Below are positions 8,560-17,721 of a stretch of 64,000 bases of DNA, piece by piece. Made by a program: the position numbers and the translations under genes. Location of the stretch: contig JAGNDO010000025.1 of the NCBI GenBank assembly GCA_018003515.1, forward strand, positions 1 through 64,000, written 5' to 3'. Positions within the stretch are counted from its first letter, which is position 1. The number at the start of each line of letters is the position of its first letter. The notes under the pieces were generated by a model. The model searched no databases and was not told where the DNA came from. It saw only the letters and a program-made list of their open reading frames with translations. The DNA comes from Caldilineaceae bacterium (lineage in GTDB: Bacteria; Chloroflexota; Anaerolineae; Caldilineales; Caldilineaceae).

Positions 8560-9312
8560 TTAGAGATGCGGGTTGCGTTCCCGCCATTTGGCCAAGAGGG
8601 CCTGGTCGTGTTCCCTGGCCCCGGCCATGTTGAAGCTGGCGTAGAGGGGCGGGGTGTCGCCCTCGGCGGCCAGGGTGGTGGCGGCTTGGGTGACGAGACA
8701 GTTCCACAACGTCGCGCCCACCACGGTGGAGGTGGGGCCGGTGCGCCAGGGGGTGCCGGGCAGGTCGATGGCGGCGTCACCGGGTTGGCCGTGGTTGTCC
8801 AGCACAAAGTCGGCCACGTCGGTGAGACGTACGCCCAGATCCGAGAGGGGGGCGACTTGGGCATAGGCCAGGGAGCAGACCGCCACGACGGTCAGGCCGA
8901 GGGTTTTGGCGTGCTGGGCCATCTCCACAGGCAGGCGGTTGACGCCGCTGTTGGAGAAGACGAACAGCAACTCGCCGGGCTGGGGGGCGTAGCGGGCAAG
9001 GATGCCTTGGGCCAGTCCGGGGGTGCGCTCGATCTGGCTGCCCAACAGCGGATTTTCGTGCATCATCAGCCCGGTGAGCAGGATGGGCACGACGGGGGCC
9101 AGTCCGCCGGCGCGCAGATGGCCCTCTTCGGCCAGCATGTGGGAGTGGCCGGTGCCGAAGAGGAAAATGCGTCCGTCGGCGCGGATGACGTCAACCATGC
9201 GCTGGGCTATGGAAATTAGAAGGTCCTCTTGGCCCAAAATTGCGGCCTCCTGAGCGGTGCGCACGGTTTGAAAATAAGATAAAATGCCGTTGACCGACGA
9301 GTTCGTCTCCAT
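8560..9312 (-). CDS. SIS-domain protein (UPF0309-like phosphosugar-binding)
   Basis: A 250-residue SIS-domain protein. SIS domains bind phosphosugars in isomerases, etherases and regulators. Visible features are the nucleotide-fold loop RIFLFGTGHSHMLAEE near residue 50, LLFVFSNSGVNRLPVEMA near residue 125, and VVGATLWNCLV near the C-terminus, a pattern typical of UPF0309 members. The ATG at 9312 shares a base with the TGA of the ROK regulator (TGATG coupling). The much longer open frame upstream is a shadow of that regulator. Its role is probably in amino-sugar phosphate metabolism, by context only. Confidence 0.85.
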   Translation of the reverse strand: METNSSVNGILSYFQTVRTAQEAAILGQEDLLISIAQRMVDVIRADGRIFLFGTGHSHMLAEEGHLRAGGLAPVVPILLTGLMMHENPLLGSQIERTPGLAQGILARYAPQPGELLFVFSNSGVNRLPVEMAQHAKTLGLTVVAVCSLAYAQVAPLSDLGVRLTDVADFVLDNHGQPGDAAIDLPGTPWRTGPTSTVVGATLWNCLVTQAATTLAAEGDTPPLYASFNMAGAREHDQALLAKWRERNPHL

Positions 9313-10505
9313 CACACAATCCCCAATTCGTTGGACAATACCAGGGCCGCGGCGCCCAGGATGACGATGTCTGTGCCCAGGCTGGCCAGTTCGATCTGGG
9401 TGTCCGCGCCCAGGGCGGCCAGGCAGCGGGCCTGCATGGTGGATCGGGCTGGGGCCAGGAGGGTTTCGCCAAATTGGGCCACGGTGCCGGCCACCAAGAT
9501 CTTCTGCACGTTGAGAACGCTGACCAGGTTGGCCAGGGCCATGCCCAAATAGCCCCCGGCGTCTTCCACCAGGGCGATCAGACTTTCGTCCCCGGCGGCC
9601 ACGGCTTGCTGCACAATCTCCGTGGTGATCTGGGCTGGGTCCGCCACCAGTTGGTTGAGGGGGGAGGCGGGTCGGGAGCGGGCAATGGCCTGGGCCTTGC
9701 GGATGATGGCCCGGCTGCTGACGATGGTCTCCAAACAGCCATAATGACCGCACCGGCACTGCTCTCCGCAGCTTCTGTGCAGCACCACGGCATGGCCGAT
9801 CTCCCCGGCCCCGGAGCCGTCGCCGTAGAGCAATTGGCCGTTGAGGACAACCCCGGCGCTGATGCCCCGGCCAATTTTGATCACGACCAGGTTGGGCTTG
9901 TGATCGTCCGCCCCAAAGGTGTATTCGGCCAGGGCCGCGGCGTGGGAGTCGTTGACCACGTAGGCGGGCAGGTCGTAGCGCTCTTGGAGCAGATCCTGCA
10001 GGGGCACATCGATCCAGTCCATGTTGACGGCGCTGCGCACCACCCCCTGGCGGGCGTCGATCAGCCCCGGTGTGCCGATGCCGATGCCCAGCAGAGGCCG
10101 ATCCGCCAAGGCGGTCAAGCGGTCGAGCAGTTCGTAGACCTGGGCCAGGACGGTCTCGCCGTCCCGATCGTTGATGGGCAGGCTCTCATCGTGGCAGATG
10201 TGGCCCCGCAGGTCCACCAGCGCGCCCCGCAGTTGACTGTTGCCCAGGTCCAGGCAGACCAGCAGGCGGGCGTCGGCCACCACATCCAACTGGGTGGGCG
10301 GCTTGCCTCCGGCGGACGGGCCTTGGCCCACTTCCTCGACCAGGCCGTCTTCCATCAACCCGGCCACCACCTCGGAGACCGTGGCCCGGGACAGGGCGGT
10401 GGAGCGGGCAATGTCCGCCCGGCTGACCCGGTTTTGGTCGTAGATGGTCTTGAGGACCAGGCGGCTGTTATGGGATTTGGACTGCTGCCGGGTTGCCTTT
10501 TTCAA
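9312..10505 (-). CDS. ROK-family transcriptional repressor (NagC/XylR type)
   Basis: A 397-residue regulator. Residues about 15-75 form a winged helix-turn-helix (SRADIARSTALSRATVSEVV as recognition region). The ROK sugar-binding fold follows, with the zinc signature CRCGHYGCLETIVSS. It is the first gene of the long sugar operon and lies directly after the promoter/operator at 10654-10706, so autoregulation and control of the whole operon are likely. ROK repressors usually release DNA when they bind the sugar or its phosphate. Confidence 0.9.
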   Translation of the reverse strand: MKKATRQQSKSHNSRLVLKTIYDQNRVSRADIARSTALSRATVSEVVAGLMEDGLVEEVGQGPSAGGKPPTQLDVVADARLLVCLDLGNSQLRGALVDLRGHICHDESLPINDRDGETVLAQVYELLDRLTALADRPLLGIGIGTPGLIDARQGVVRSAVNMDWIDVPLQDLLQERYDLPAYVVNDSHAAALAEYTFGADDHKPNLVVIKIGRGISAGVVLNGQLLYGDGSGAGEIGHAVVLHRSCGEQCRCGHYGCLETIVSSRAIIRKAQAIARSRPASPLNQLVADPAQITTEIVQQAVAAGDESLIALVEDAGGYLGMALANLVSVLNVQKILVAGTVAQFGETLLAPARSTMQARCLAALGADTQIELASLGTDIVILGAAALVLSNELGIV

Positions 10506-10653
10506 GGGGGTTCCTGGTGGATTGGTGGATTGGTTGATTTTTACCGCTGAGAGAGCGGAGGGTGCGCAGAGAGAGAGTCTTGGTTTCTTGGCGGTCAGAA
10601 TTCGGTTTTAGTGTGGAGCGGTATGGAAAATGGGGGACGAGGACTAACTTTGT

Positions 10654-10669
10654 TTAGTGAACTTACTAA
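10654..10669 (-). promoter_or_regulatory. Putative ROK-repressor operator
   Basis: An imperfect 16-bp palindrome, TTAGTGAACTTACTAA. It starts 8 bases downstream of the -10 box of the promoter at 10678-10706 and covers the expected transcription start. Its position and AT-rich dyad match operators of NagC/XylR-type regulators, and the adjacent gene encodes one. Confidence 0.65.
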
Positions 10670-10677
10670 GCGAAAAA

Positions 10678-10706
10678 AGTATAACATGGGTTGTGGGGAG
10701 TGTCAA
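10678..10706 (-). promoter_or_regulatory. Sigma-70-type promoter of the sugar operon
   Basis: On the minus strand there is a perfect TTGACA (10706-10701), a 17-base spacer and TATACT (10683-10678). Transcription would begin near 10671 and give a leader of about 165 bases before the ROK gene. Confidence 0.75.
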
Positions 10707-10888
10707 GCCCTGAAAAAATGTGGGGCATCAAATCTCAAAATGACGGCGAGCTTCCATCTTTACCAAATCTGAATACTTTCTATGCCACGGGTTTACCTGG
10801 CGGGGCTATTCTGTTTGTACAAGACAATGGCCTGTGTGGGCCAATCGATGCCTTGGGTACTATCCATCTTCATCTAGAGGACGACAAC

Positions 10889-11158
10889 ATGCGCCGCAGC
10901 CCCAGAAGCACCCAATTCGTTCAAATCGACCTATTCCCGCTGATATTCATCATGCTGGCCTTGCCCTTGCTGATTGGCCTGTCGGGCAGGTTGAGCGAGG
11001 CTGCGCCCGAATTATCTCAGGCTGCCAGCCTCACCTCACCCGTGGTGGACACGAGGCAGACTGTCAACGCTGACTTGCCATGGCACCCAAATTACGAAAG
11101 ATGGACGCTCTTTGAAATCGCCGGGCATCCCAACCATCCGTATGTTTCAACGTCATAA
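10889..11158 (+). CDS. Small hypothetical protein with one membrane segment
   Basis: An 89-residue frame starting MRRSPRSTQFVQIDLF at an ATG with AGAGGA about 8 bases upstream. It has one strongly hydrophobic stretch (FPLIFIMLALPLLIGLSG) and a hydrophilic tail. A longer in-frame ATG exists at 10691 but its extra residues show no coding character. The frame overlaps nothing credible, precedes the DUF1566 lipoprotein gene on the same strand, and has no family I recognise. It may be a small exported or membrane protein, or a chance frame. Confidence 0.35.
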   Translation: MRRSPRSTQFVQIDLFPLIFIMLALPLLIGLSGRLSEAAPELSQAASLTSPVVDTRQTVNADLPWHPNYERWTLFEIAGHPNHPYVSTS

Positions 11159-11249
11159 GGTGGCATATGCCCATCTTACCGTCGCTGAGAACCCAACCAA
11201 ACTCGCTCATGGCAAGCGCCATGACCAAAAACACAGAAAAGGATCAATC

Positions 11250-12815
11250 ATGTTCAAAAAAGTCAGTTTCTTCTTAACGGTCGGTCTGTTGGCCTTTGTT
11301 TTGGCCGCATGTGGGACGTCAACCACGACAAGCCAAGAGACCACATCAGCCACGGCATCGCCAACGGCAGCGGCAGCGACAATGGTACCGACCGAAGTTC
11401 CCGTGAGCGAGGTGCCCGCAACAGAGGTGCCAGCAACAGAGGCGTCAACCACCCCAGAGACGGTGGCCGTGTCGGTAACCTATCCCATTGTCGATACCAA
11501 TCAGGGACTCTGCTTCGACGGCTTCGAGCGCCTCGACGAATGCCCCGCCGTAGGGGAAGCCTTCTACGGACAAGACGCTCAATACACTGGCATCATACCC
11601 AGCTACACCAATAACGGCGACGGCACCATCAGCGACAACGTCACCGGTCTGGTCTGGACCCAGGAAATATCCAGCTACTCCATGCCCTGGTCCGATGCCG
11701 CAGGCTACTGCGAAGCACTGGACACGGGCGATGTTACCGACTGGCGCTTACCCAGCGTGAAAGAATTGTGGTCGCTGAGAGACTATTCCCAGGGGTGGCC
11801 CTGGATCGACACCGACTACTTCTATCTGGTTGGCGATGGGTCAGACCTGGCACAGCACCATTCCTGGTCGAGCGATCTCTACCTGGTCGAAAGTGAGTAT
11901 CAAAACGAGCAGGTAATGGGTGATCCCGCCTGGATTGTCAACGACTGGACCGGCCACATCAAAGCCATGAGCGGCAGCCGCTTTGTGCGCTGCGTCAGCG
12001 GTGACGAGTACGGCATCAACGACTTCGTTGACAACGGCGACGGTACCGTCAGCGACAATGCCACCGGTCTGATGTGGGCCCAGGACGACAGCGGCGAGGC
12101 AATGTATTGGGAAGAGGCATTGGCCTATGCTGAAAATGCCACCATTGCCGGCTACGATGACTGGCGTCTGCCCAGTGCCAAGGAATTGCAAAGTCTTGCC
12201 GATTACTCGGCCACCGAGATTCCAGTCTTGGATACCAGCGTGTTCAACCTGACAGAAGTCACCAACACAGTCTATGACGGTGATGAAGTCATCGACACGC
12301 AGCTCAACTACCCGTTTTACTGGACAAATACATCCAATCCAATCGAAGCTGAGGGTGAGGATATCGATGGCGGCACCATCTACGCCTGGGCCTTTGCTTC
12401 CGGCTATAACGTCGATATGGCCGGCTACGACCTGCACGGCGCGGGTTCACTGATCTTTGTTTCCAAGACGGAAGAGAACAGTGGTATTGAAGATTCGGTG
12501 CCAGTCATGGTGCGCCTGGTGCGCGGCGGTGATGTGACCGAAACGCCGGATGGCGACCCAACCACCATCAATCCTGATCGGGTTGTCGTATTTGAAGACG
12601 GCGAAATGGGCGCTGGTGGTGGTCAGGGTGGTCAAGGTGACCAGGGCCCCGACTTTGCCGCCGCCGCCGCAACCCTTGGCGTCACCGAAGAAGCCCTGAT
12701 GGACGCTATGGGTGAACCCGGTCAGCAGCCAGATTTTGCCGCCGCCGCAGCCGCACTCGGTGTCACGGCGGAAGAGTTGGAAGCAGCGCTGATGGACAGC
12801 AGTAGCGCCCCGTAG
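11250..12815 (+). CDS. DUF1566 (Lcl_C-type) lipoprotein with C-terminal repeat module
   Basis: A 521-residue lipoprotein. The signal has lipobox LAAC (Cys21), followed by a Thr/Ser/Glu/Val-rich linker to about residue 85. Two DUF1566/Lcl_C-type domains follow, each with DNGDGT(I/V)SDN-TGL(V/M)W at its start and DWRLPS-KEL-SL-DYS in the middle. After a Gly/Gln-rich hinge the tail carries two copies of a helical module 'PDFAAAAA-LGVTEE-L--A', also found in the YHYH protein of this cluster. The ATG at 11250 follows AAAAGGA and begins the signal peptide. Function is unknown; a surface or adhesion role is plausible for DUF1566 proteins. Confidence 0.85.
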   Translation: MFKKVSFFLTVGLLAFVLAACGTSTTTSQETTSATASPTAAAATMVPTEVPVSEVPATEVPATEASTTPETVAVSVTYPIVDTNQGLCFDGFERLDECPAVGEAFYGQDAQYTGIIPSYTNNGDGTISDNVTGLVWTQEISSYSMPWSDAAGYCEALDTGDVTDWRLPSVKELWSLRDYSQGWPWIDTDYFYLVGDGSDLAQHHSWSSDLYLVESEYQNEQVMGDPAWIVNDWTGHIKAMSGSRFVRCVSGDEYGINDFVDNGDGTVSDNATGLMWAQDDSGEAMYWEEALAYAENATIAGYDDWRLPSAKELQSLADYSATEIPVLDTSVFNLTEVTNTVYDGDEVIDTQLNYPFYWTNTSNPIEAEGEDIDGGTIYAWAFASGYNVDMAGYDLHGAGSLIFVSKTEENSGIEDSVPVMVRLVRGGDVTETPDGDPTTINPDRVVVFEDGEMGAGGGQGGQGDQGPDFAAAAATLGVTEEALMDAMGEPGQQPDFAAAAAALGVTAEELEAALMDSSSAP

Positions 12816-12863
12816 TTGGAGCGTGTGGGTTTGCCGATTTAGGCGAACCGGATAGACGGAAAG

Positions 12864-12922
12864 CGGCCGATAATGAAGAGAGTGCGTGGACGGCGTCCAC
12901 GCACTCTCTTTATTATCGGCCG
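12864..12922. terminator. Strong hairpin after the DUF1566 gene
   Basis: 27-base arms (12864-12890 and 12896-12922) with a single G-U type mismatch and a 5-base loop. There is no long U-tract, so it may act as a terminator or a 3' stabiliser. Confidence 0.7.
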
Positions 12923-13081
12923 TTGCTGTTGAATGGACATGGGTTTTCCAATCTAGTCCAATTCTTTATTAGTTTCCAGCCAATTCTGAATATCGTTCCG
13001 TTATGATCATGTCGATTGTGAAATGAACCACTATTCGATGAACCACTATCAGATGAACCGCAAGGTCATCGGGGGGTAATC

Positions 13082-13360
13082 ATGAACAACGGAAACGATC
13101 TAATCATCGACAAAGTATGGCAAGAGCTGGATCGACAACTGCCCCGGGAGACCATTGGCCGCACCGTGACCGAGATCTCGCTTGCGTATCAGGATGCTAA
13201 AGTGCAGGCTTTTGTACCCATGTTTGTTTACCGGCAAGCCGTTGAGCGGTTAAGGCGTCAACTGAATGAAAAACCCTTGTCGGCAAACGGCCGTGTGCCG
13301 TTTGTTGACAGGCAGTGGCCAGCCCATGAGCTTGCCCCTGCTACACAAATCAACCACTAA
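13082..13360 (+). CDS. Small protein resembling the three-helix-bundle dimerisation (DUF3562-like) family
   Basis: 92 residues. The core VWQELDRQLPRETIGRTVTE, then AYQDAKVQAFVPMFVYRQAVERLRRQL, has the spacing of the 'three-helix bundle dimerisation domain' family (helix, Pro, helix, short acidic loop, helix ending in E-x-L). Such proteins are small cytoplasmic proteins, often next to regulators. No DNA-binding domain is present here. The gene stops 18 bases before the Cthe_2159-like lipoprotein, so the two are probably co-transcribed. The family call is from pattern memory. Confidence 0.55.
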   Translation: MNNGNDLIIDKVWQELDRQLPRETIGRTVTEISLAYQDAKVQAFVPMFVYRQAVERLRRQLNEKPLSANGRVPFVDRQWPAHELAPATQINH

Positions 13361-13378
13361 GAAAATGGACCTACCAAA

Positions 13379-15196
13379 ATGAAGAAAATAACCACAACTG
13401 TCATTGCTCTCCTATTATTGCTCTCCCTGCTAACTTTTGTGCTGGTCTCTTGTTCCGATGAGACTGTTGAGTCTACCGATGCGCTATCGGGGGCGCAACC
13501 GACCGCCCTCGTCGTAGAAGCAACCAACACCACCGGCAGCACAGCGCAGACTTCGACAGCAACAGCCGTTCCCCTCACCGTGGCGTACGATGAGGACGAT
13601 CTGACCGTCAGCCAAGAAGGTGCCGTCATGGCCACCATCACCCTGGCCGGCGATTCAGTCAGCGTTGAGGGGGAGGGTGTATCCGTAAACGGCACCATCG
13701 TCACCATCACCACGGCCGGTACGTACAGCATCAATGGTGTCCTGAACAATGGTCAACTCGTTGTCGATACCCAGGACAAAGAAACGGTTACGCTGATTCT
13801 AAATGGCGTAGACATCACCTACGCCACCAGTGCGCCCATCTATGTGAGCAACGCCGAGAAAACAGTGATCACCCTGGCCGACGGCACGGAAAATGTGGTC
13901 ACCGATGGCACTTCTTACGTTTTCCCAGATGCGGAAACGGATGAACCCAACGCGGCCATCTTCAGCAAAGATGACCTGACCATCAACGGCGACGGCTCCC
14001 TCATGGTGAACGCCAACTACAACAACGGCATCGCCAGCAAGGATGATCTCAAGATCACGGCCGGCAACATCACCGTCTATGCGGTCAACGACGGCATCAA
14101 GGGGCGGGACTCGATTGCCATCCTGGACGGCGTCATCATCGTGACGGCAGGCGACGACGGGCTGCAATCCAACAACGACGAAGACGCAGAAAAAGGCTAC
14201 ATCGCCATTGAAGGCGGCCTGTTTACCATCACAGCCGGCGCGGACGGCATCCAAGCCGAGACGGTGCTGGACATCAGCGGCGGTGACATCACCGTCACCA
14301 GCGGCGGGGGCAGCGCCAATACGGCAACCGACAGCGCCAAAGGCCTGAAGGCTGGCGTGCATCTATCGGTCAGCGGCGGCACCATTGCGATCGATGCCGC
14401 AGACGATGCCATCCACTCCAACAGCAGCATCACCATCAGCGGCGGCGACATGGTTGTGGCTTCCGCCGATGATGCCGTGCATTCAGAGGATACCCTGGTC
14501 ATCGACGAGGGCACCCTGACCATAACCCGCTCGTATGAGGGGCTGGAAAGCGACATCATTATCCTCAATGGTGGCACTATTCACATTGTTTCCAGCGATG
14601 ATGGCATCAACGTCACCAGTGGTGATATTGGCAGAAGCGAGTCAGCTGCCGCTGGAAAATATCTGGAAATCAACGGCGGCTACATTGTTGTCGATGCCGG
14701 CGGCGACGGTCTGGACTCAAATGGTTCCGGGACGATGAATGGTGGTTTTGTGATTGTCAGCGGCCCGACCGACAGCCGTAATGGCTCAATCGATGTGAAT
14801 GGCGTCTTGGTCATCAATGGTGGGTTCCTCGTCGCCACAGGCAGCGCGGGCATGGCGCAAAACGCGAGTACTGCCTCAACCCAGTATACGGTATTGGAAA
14901 CCTTGTCATCTGTGCAAGCAGCGGGCACGCTGATCCACATCGAGTCTGAATCTGGCCATGAGATTCTTACGTTGACACCGGCAAAAGCGTACCAAACCAT
15001 TGTGATCTCCTCGCCTGACCTGGAAAATGGGGGCACCTACAATGTGTCCCTTGGCGGCAACGCCACCGGCACAGAAACCGATGGTCTTTATGCCGATGGC
15101 GTCTATACGCTGGGCAGTCAGCTTTCCAGCTTTACAATTTCCAGCATCATCACCGGAGAAAGCACAAGTGGGGGTCGTGGCGGCGGCCGGCCGTAG
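13379..15196 (+). CDS. Cthe_2159-like carbohydrate-binding beta-helix lipoprotein
   Basis: A 605-residue exported protein with lipobox LVSC (Cys25). Residues about 75-560 consist of a right-handed beta-helix-like succession of 'I-x-I-x-x-G' rungs, with Asp pairs typical of the Cthe_2159 family: DGIKGRDSIAILDG, DGLQSNND, ADGIQAETVLDISGG, DDAIHSNSSITISGG, DDAVHSEDTLVIDEG, DGINVTSGD. The founding Clostridium thermocellum protein binds Ca and acidic polysaccharide. The tail TSGGRGGGRP is Gly/Arg-rich. It probably sits on the outer face of the membrane, binding a glycan. Neighbouring GT2-GtrA and phosphodiester-glycosidase genes support a surface-glycan role. Confidence 0.85.
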   Translation: MKKITTTVIALLLLLSLLTFVLVSCSDETVESTDALSGAQPTALVVEATNTTGSTAQTSTATAVPLTVAYDEDDLTVSQEGAVMATITLAGDSVSVEGEGVSVNGTIVTITTAGTYSINGVLNNGQLVVDTQDKETVTLILNGVDITYATSAPIYVSNAEKTVITLADGTENVVTDGTSYVFPDAETDEPNAAIFSKDDLTINGDGSLMVNANYNNGIASKDDLKITAGNITVYAVNDGIKGRDSIAILDGVIIVTAGDDGLQSNNDEDAEKGYIAIEGGLFTITAGADGIQAETVLDISGGDITVTSGGGSANTATDSAKGLKAGVHLSVSGGTIAIDAADDAIHSNSSITISGGDMVVASADDAVHSEDTLVIDEGTLTITRSYEGLESDIIILNGGTIHIVSSDDGINVTSGDIGRSESAAAGKYLEINGGYIVVDAGGDGLDSNGSGTMNGGFVIVSGPTDSRNGSIDVNGVLVINGGFLVATGSAGMAQNASTASTQYTVLETLSSVQAAGTLIHIESESGHEILTLTPAKAYQTIVISSPDLENGGTYNVSLGGNATGTETDGLYADGVYTLGSQLSSFTISSIITGESTSGGRGGGRP

Positions 15197-15298
15197 CATT
15201 TAGTCAATCTGCACAACACGGCCCTGAGGCTAGAAGAAATGGGGCTGCTCGGTGGACAAAGCACAGGGCTTTTGATCTCGACCACGATCCAGCTTTGA

Positions 15299-15435
15299 CG
15301 TAACTACCAACCCCACCCTAACCCTCCCCAGATTGGGGAGGGGACAGTCCTTGGTTCGCGGCCATTCGTTTTACGGCGATCCTGCTCCTCCCCCAGATTG
15401 GGGGAGGCTGGGAGGGGGTGGCTTGGTAGTTACGT
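15299..15435. repeat. Palindromic element with CCCCAGATTGGGG cores (intergenic 15197-15607)
   Basis: Outer arms CGTAACTACCAA / TTGGTAGTTACG (15299-15310, 15424-15435) enclose two inverted CCTCCCCCAGATTGGGGGAGG-like blocks. The rest of the 411-base gap is AT-rich upstream of 15608 with no recognisable gene. Elements with similar outer logic lie at 37248-37350 and 40458-40506. Confidence 0.85.
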
Positions 15436-15607
15436 TTTGACTCACATTCATGAACGACGAATGGCTGTCTCCCTCAGGGAGGCAGCCATTTCAGTAAAAG
15501 GTAAAATAAAGTTTCACAAAATCTGAATAATCTCTAAATAGATTTTCTCTATACTCCTGTTAACGACTATTTGATTTTCGGACGGCTACACAGGAGTTGA
15601 ATGAGAT

Positions 15608-16675
15608 ATGAATACAGCCATTCTGATACCGGTCTATGAACCGGACGAAAAATTGATTCCACTGATTGACAGGCTTACCAGCATGCCCTTTCCACTGATC
15701 ATGGTGATTGATGACGGCAGCAGCCGAGAGCATGATCATATTTTCAGGGATATCGAAAACCGTCCAAACTGCCGGGTGATCCACCACCCAGGCAATCAAG
15801 GCAAAGGCGCCGCCCTGAAAACAGGCATGAAGGCAATTTTAGGGGAACAGAGCAATTTCTTGGGCTGTATTACGGTGGATGCCGATGGTCAACATTTGCC
15901 TGAGGATATTTTCCATGTTGCTGAAGTTTTTGAAAAAGATAGTCGCTTCCTCGTGCTTGGATGCCGGGGGTTCAGTGACAAAGATGTTCCGCCCAAAAGC
16001 AAAATGGGCAATATTGTCACGCGAACAATCTACAAGCTTTTTACAAACAAAAGCGTGACGGATACGCAAACAGGGCTGCGGGCCATCCCCGTGACCATGA
16101 TGAAACAGTTTCAGGCTCTACCCGGAGACCACTACGAGTTTGAGATGAATATGCTCTTTCAGGCGGCAAAAAACAACATGCCCATGAAAGAAGTCCCCAT
16201 TCAAACGGTTTATATTGACCAGAACCGCGCATCTCATTTCAGGCCGTTTATGGACTCGATCAGAATCTACAAAGAGATCGTCAAGTTCGGTCTGTCTTCA
16301 ATAGTCAGCGCGATCGTTGATGTTGGCCTGTTTACGCTGATCTTCAGCGTGCTTTCTGCAAATTCAAGTGCATGGGCCTTGTTTTCGGCAACGAGCATTG
16401 CCCGACTTGTTTCTTCAACCATCAATTTCACACTCAACAAGCAAGTTGTTTTTGAAAACAAAGAGTCAACCCTGACCCAGGCAACCGAATACTACCTGCT
16501 TTGCATCGTTCAAATGCTGGCGAGCTGGCTCATTCTGCAAGGACTGGTTATGCTGAACGATCAGCATGTTGTCCTTTTGAAGATTGTCACAGATGGATTT
16601 CTGTTCTTTATCAGCTTCTTTGTACAACGAACAGTCATCTTTGGGGGACATAAATACCATGAAAAAATCGCATAA
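15608..16675 (+). CDS. Fused GT2 glycosyltransferase - GtrA-like flippase
   Basis: A 355-residue bifunctional protein. Residues 1 to about 215 are a GT2 dolichyl/polyprenyl-phosphate sugar-transferase-like domain: ILIPVYEPDEKL, VIDDGSSR, and the metal-binding DADGQH at 91-96 with RAIPVTMM later. Residues about 225-350 are a GtrA domain with four membrane helices (SIVSAIVDVGLFTLIFSVLS, ARLVSSTINFTLNKQVVFEN). Such proteins load a sugar on the lipid carrier and help move it across the membrane for surface glycosylation. The phosphodiester-glycosidase gene begins inside its last 17 bases. Confidence 0.92.
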   Translation: MNTAILIPVYEPDEKLIPLIDRLTSMPFPLIMVIDDGSSREHDHIFRDIENRPNCRVIHHPGNQGKGAALKTGMKAILGEQSNFLGCITVDADGQHLPEDIFHVAEVFEKDSRFLVLGCRGFSDKDVPPKSKMGNIVTRTIYKLFTNKSVTDTQTGLRAIPVTMMKQFQALPGDHYEFEMNMLFQAAKNNMPMKEVPIQTVYIDQNRASHFRPFMDSIRIYKEIVKFGLSSIVSAIVDVGLFTLIFSVLSANSSAWALFSATSIARLVSSTINFTLNKQVVFENKESTLTQATEYYLLCIVQMLASWLILQGLVMLNDQHVVLLKIVTDGFLFFISFFVQRTVIFGGHKYHEKIA

Positions 16676-17717
16676 CGCCGTGGGCAAAAGAATCAGTTGG
16701 GCAGCCATTCTCGTCATAATCATGACGTTTTCATCAGCATACACATTGCTCGATGCGTTTGTGATCCCAAAAGCCTATGTCGTGGTTGCACAAGCTCAAA
16801 CCGTGAGTTCAATTCTTGTGCTGGATGAGGCCGAAACAGAGGCAACCCCTGGCTTGGCTGATTCAAACACGGCTGAACTTGATCAGCCTGCACCGCAAGA
16901 AAATGCCGGGTTGGTTGAGTCAAGCCCTATCGATGAAGTCGAAACAACACCAGCAGACACATCGGTGAGCGAAGTCCAAACCGAAGTCATCATCACGGAT
17001 CACTCCTATATTGATGAGAATATCAGCATCACCGTTGAAACGATGGATGAAAACGGGGTTGTGTTCTATGTGGCAGATATCCAGCTTTCTGATGTAAGCA
17101 CCCTAAAAACGGCGTTTGCCCATAACACTTTTGGGAGAAACGTGACCCAAACCACCTCTGAAATGGCCGAGGCAAATAACGCGGTTTTTGCCATCAATGG
17201 CGATTATTACGGGTTCAGGAATACAGGCCTCATCATCCGCAATGGGGTGTTATACAGAGATGTGCCCGAAAGCTCCTTGAGCGATCAATCCTTGACGATT
17301 GACGGTGAAGGAAATTTCCAGATTGTCGATAATAACCGAGCCTCTGGCACGTCATTGATTGCTGAGGGGGTCCTCCAGAGCTTCTCCTTTGGCCCAACCC
17401 TCGTGGCGGATGGCCAGGTCGTGGCAACCAATGACACAACGGTTTCTCAAGGTGACAACCCCCGCACAGCCATCGGTCAAATTTCGCCCCTGCACTATAT
17501 CTTTATCGTGGTAGACGGCCGAACCGATGCCAGCGATGGCATGAGCCTCCAAGAATTGGCCCAAGCGTTTGTCGACCGCGGCGCAGAAGTAGCCTATAAC
17601 CTGGATGGGGGTGGGTCATCTGCTATGTGGTTGAATGGCACGCTGATCAATAACCCCACGAATGGGCGCAGTGCTGGCGAAAGAAGTATCAGCGATATTA
17701 TCTATATCGGGTATTAG
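16659..17717 (+). CDS. Phosphodiester glycosidase (NAGPA-domain) exported protein
   Basis: 352 residues. An N-terminal membrane anchor (SWAAILVIIMTFSSAYTLLD) is followed by an acidic Thr/Pro-rich linker to about residue 120. The catalytic NAGPA domain comes next, recognised by AINGDYYGFRNTGLIIRNG, GDNPRTAIGQISPLHYIFIV, and VAYNLDGGGSSAMWLNG followed by GRSAGERSISDIIYIG. The domain cleaves sugar-1-phosphodiesters such as those in capped glycans and teichoic-type polymers, here on the outside of the membrane. The ATG at 16659 with GGGGACA upstream overlaps the GT2-GtrA gene by 17 bases, which implies translational coupling and a common glycan pathway. Confidence 0.9.
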   Translation: MKKSHNAVGKRISWAAILVIIMTFSSAYTLLDAFVIPKAYVVVAQAQTVSSILVLDEAETEATPGLADSNTAELDQPAPQENAGLVESSPIDEVETTPADTSVSEVQTEVIITDHSYIDENISITVETMDENGVVFYVADIQLSDVSTLKTAFAHNTFGRNVTQTTSEMAEANNAVFAINGDYYGFRNTGLIIRNGVLYRDVPESSLSDQSLTIDGEGNFQIVDNNRASGTSLIAEGVLQSFSFGPTLVADGQVVATNDTTVSQGDNPRTAIGQISPLHYIFIVVDGRTDASDGMSLQELAQAFVDRGAEVAYNLDGGGSSAMWLNGTLINNPTNGRSAGERSISDIIYIGY

Positions 17718-17721
17718 TCCC

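Noticed and set aside
9312-9759. 399-residue extension of the SIS gene
   Set aside because: The extra residues overlap the ROK regulator in another frame and are low-complexity Pro/Gly/Arg; the TGATG junction at 9312 gives the true start.
13020-13075. Direct repeats GATGAACCACTAT as an operator
   Set aside because: Two to three imperfect short copies with no promoter context; probably chance or slippage.
15521-15555. Promoter before the GT2-GtrA gene (TATACT at 15550)
   Set aside because: No acceptable -35 at 16-18 bases; left unlisted.
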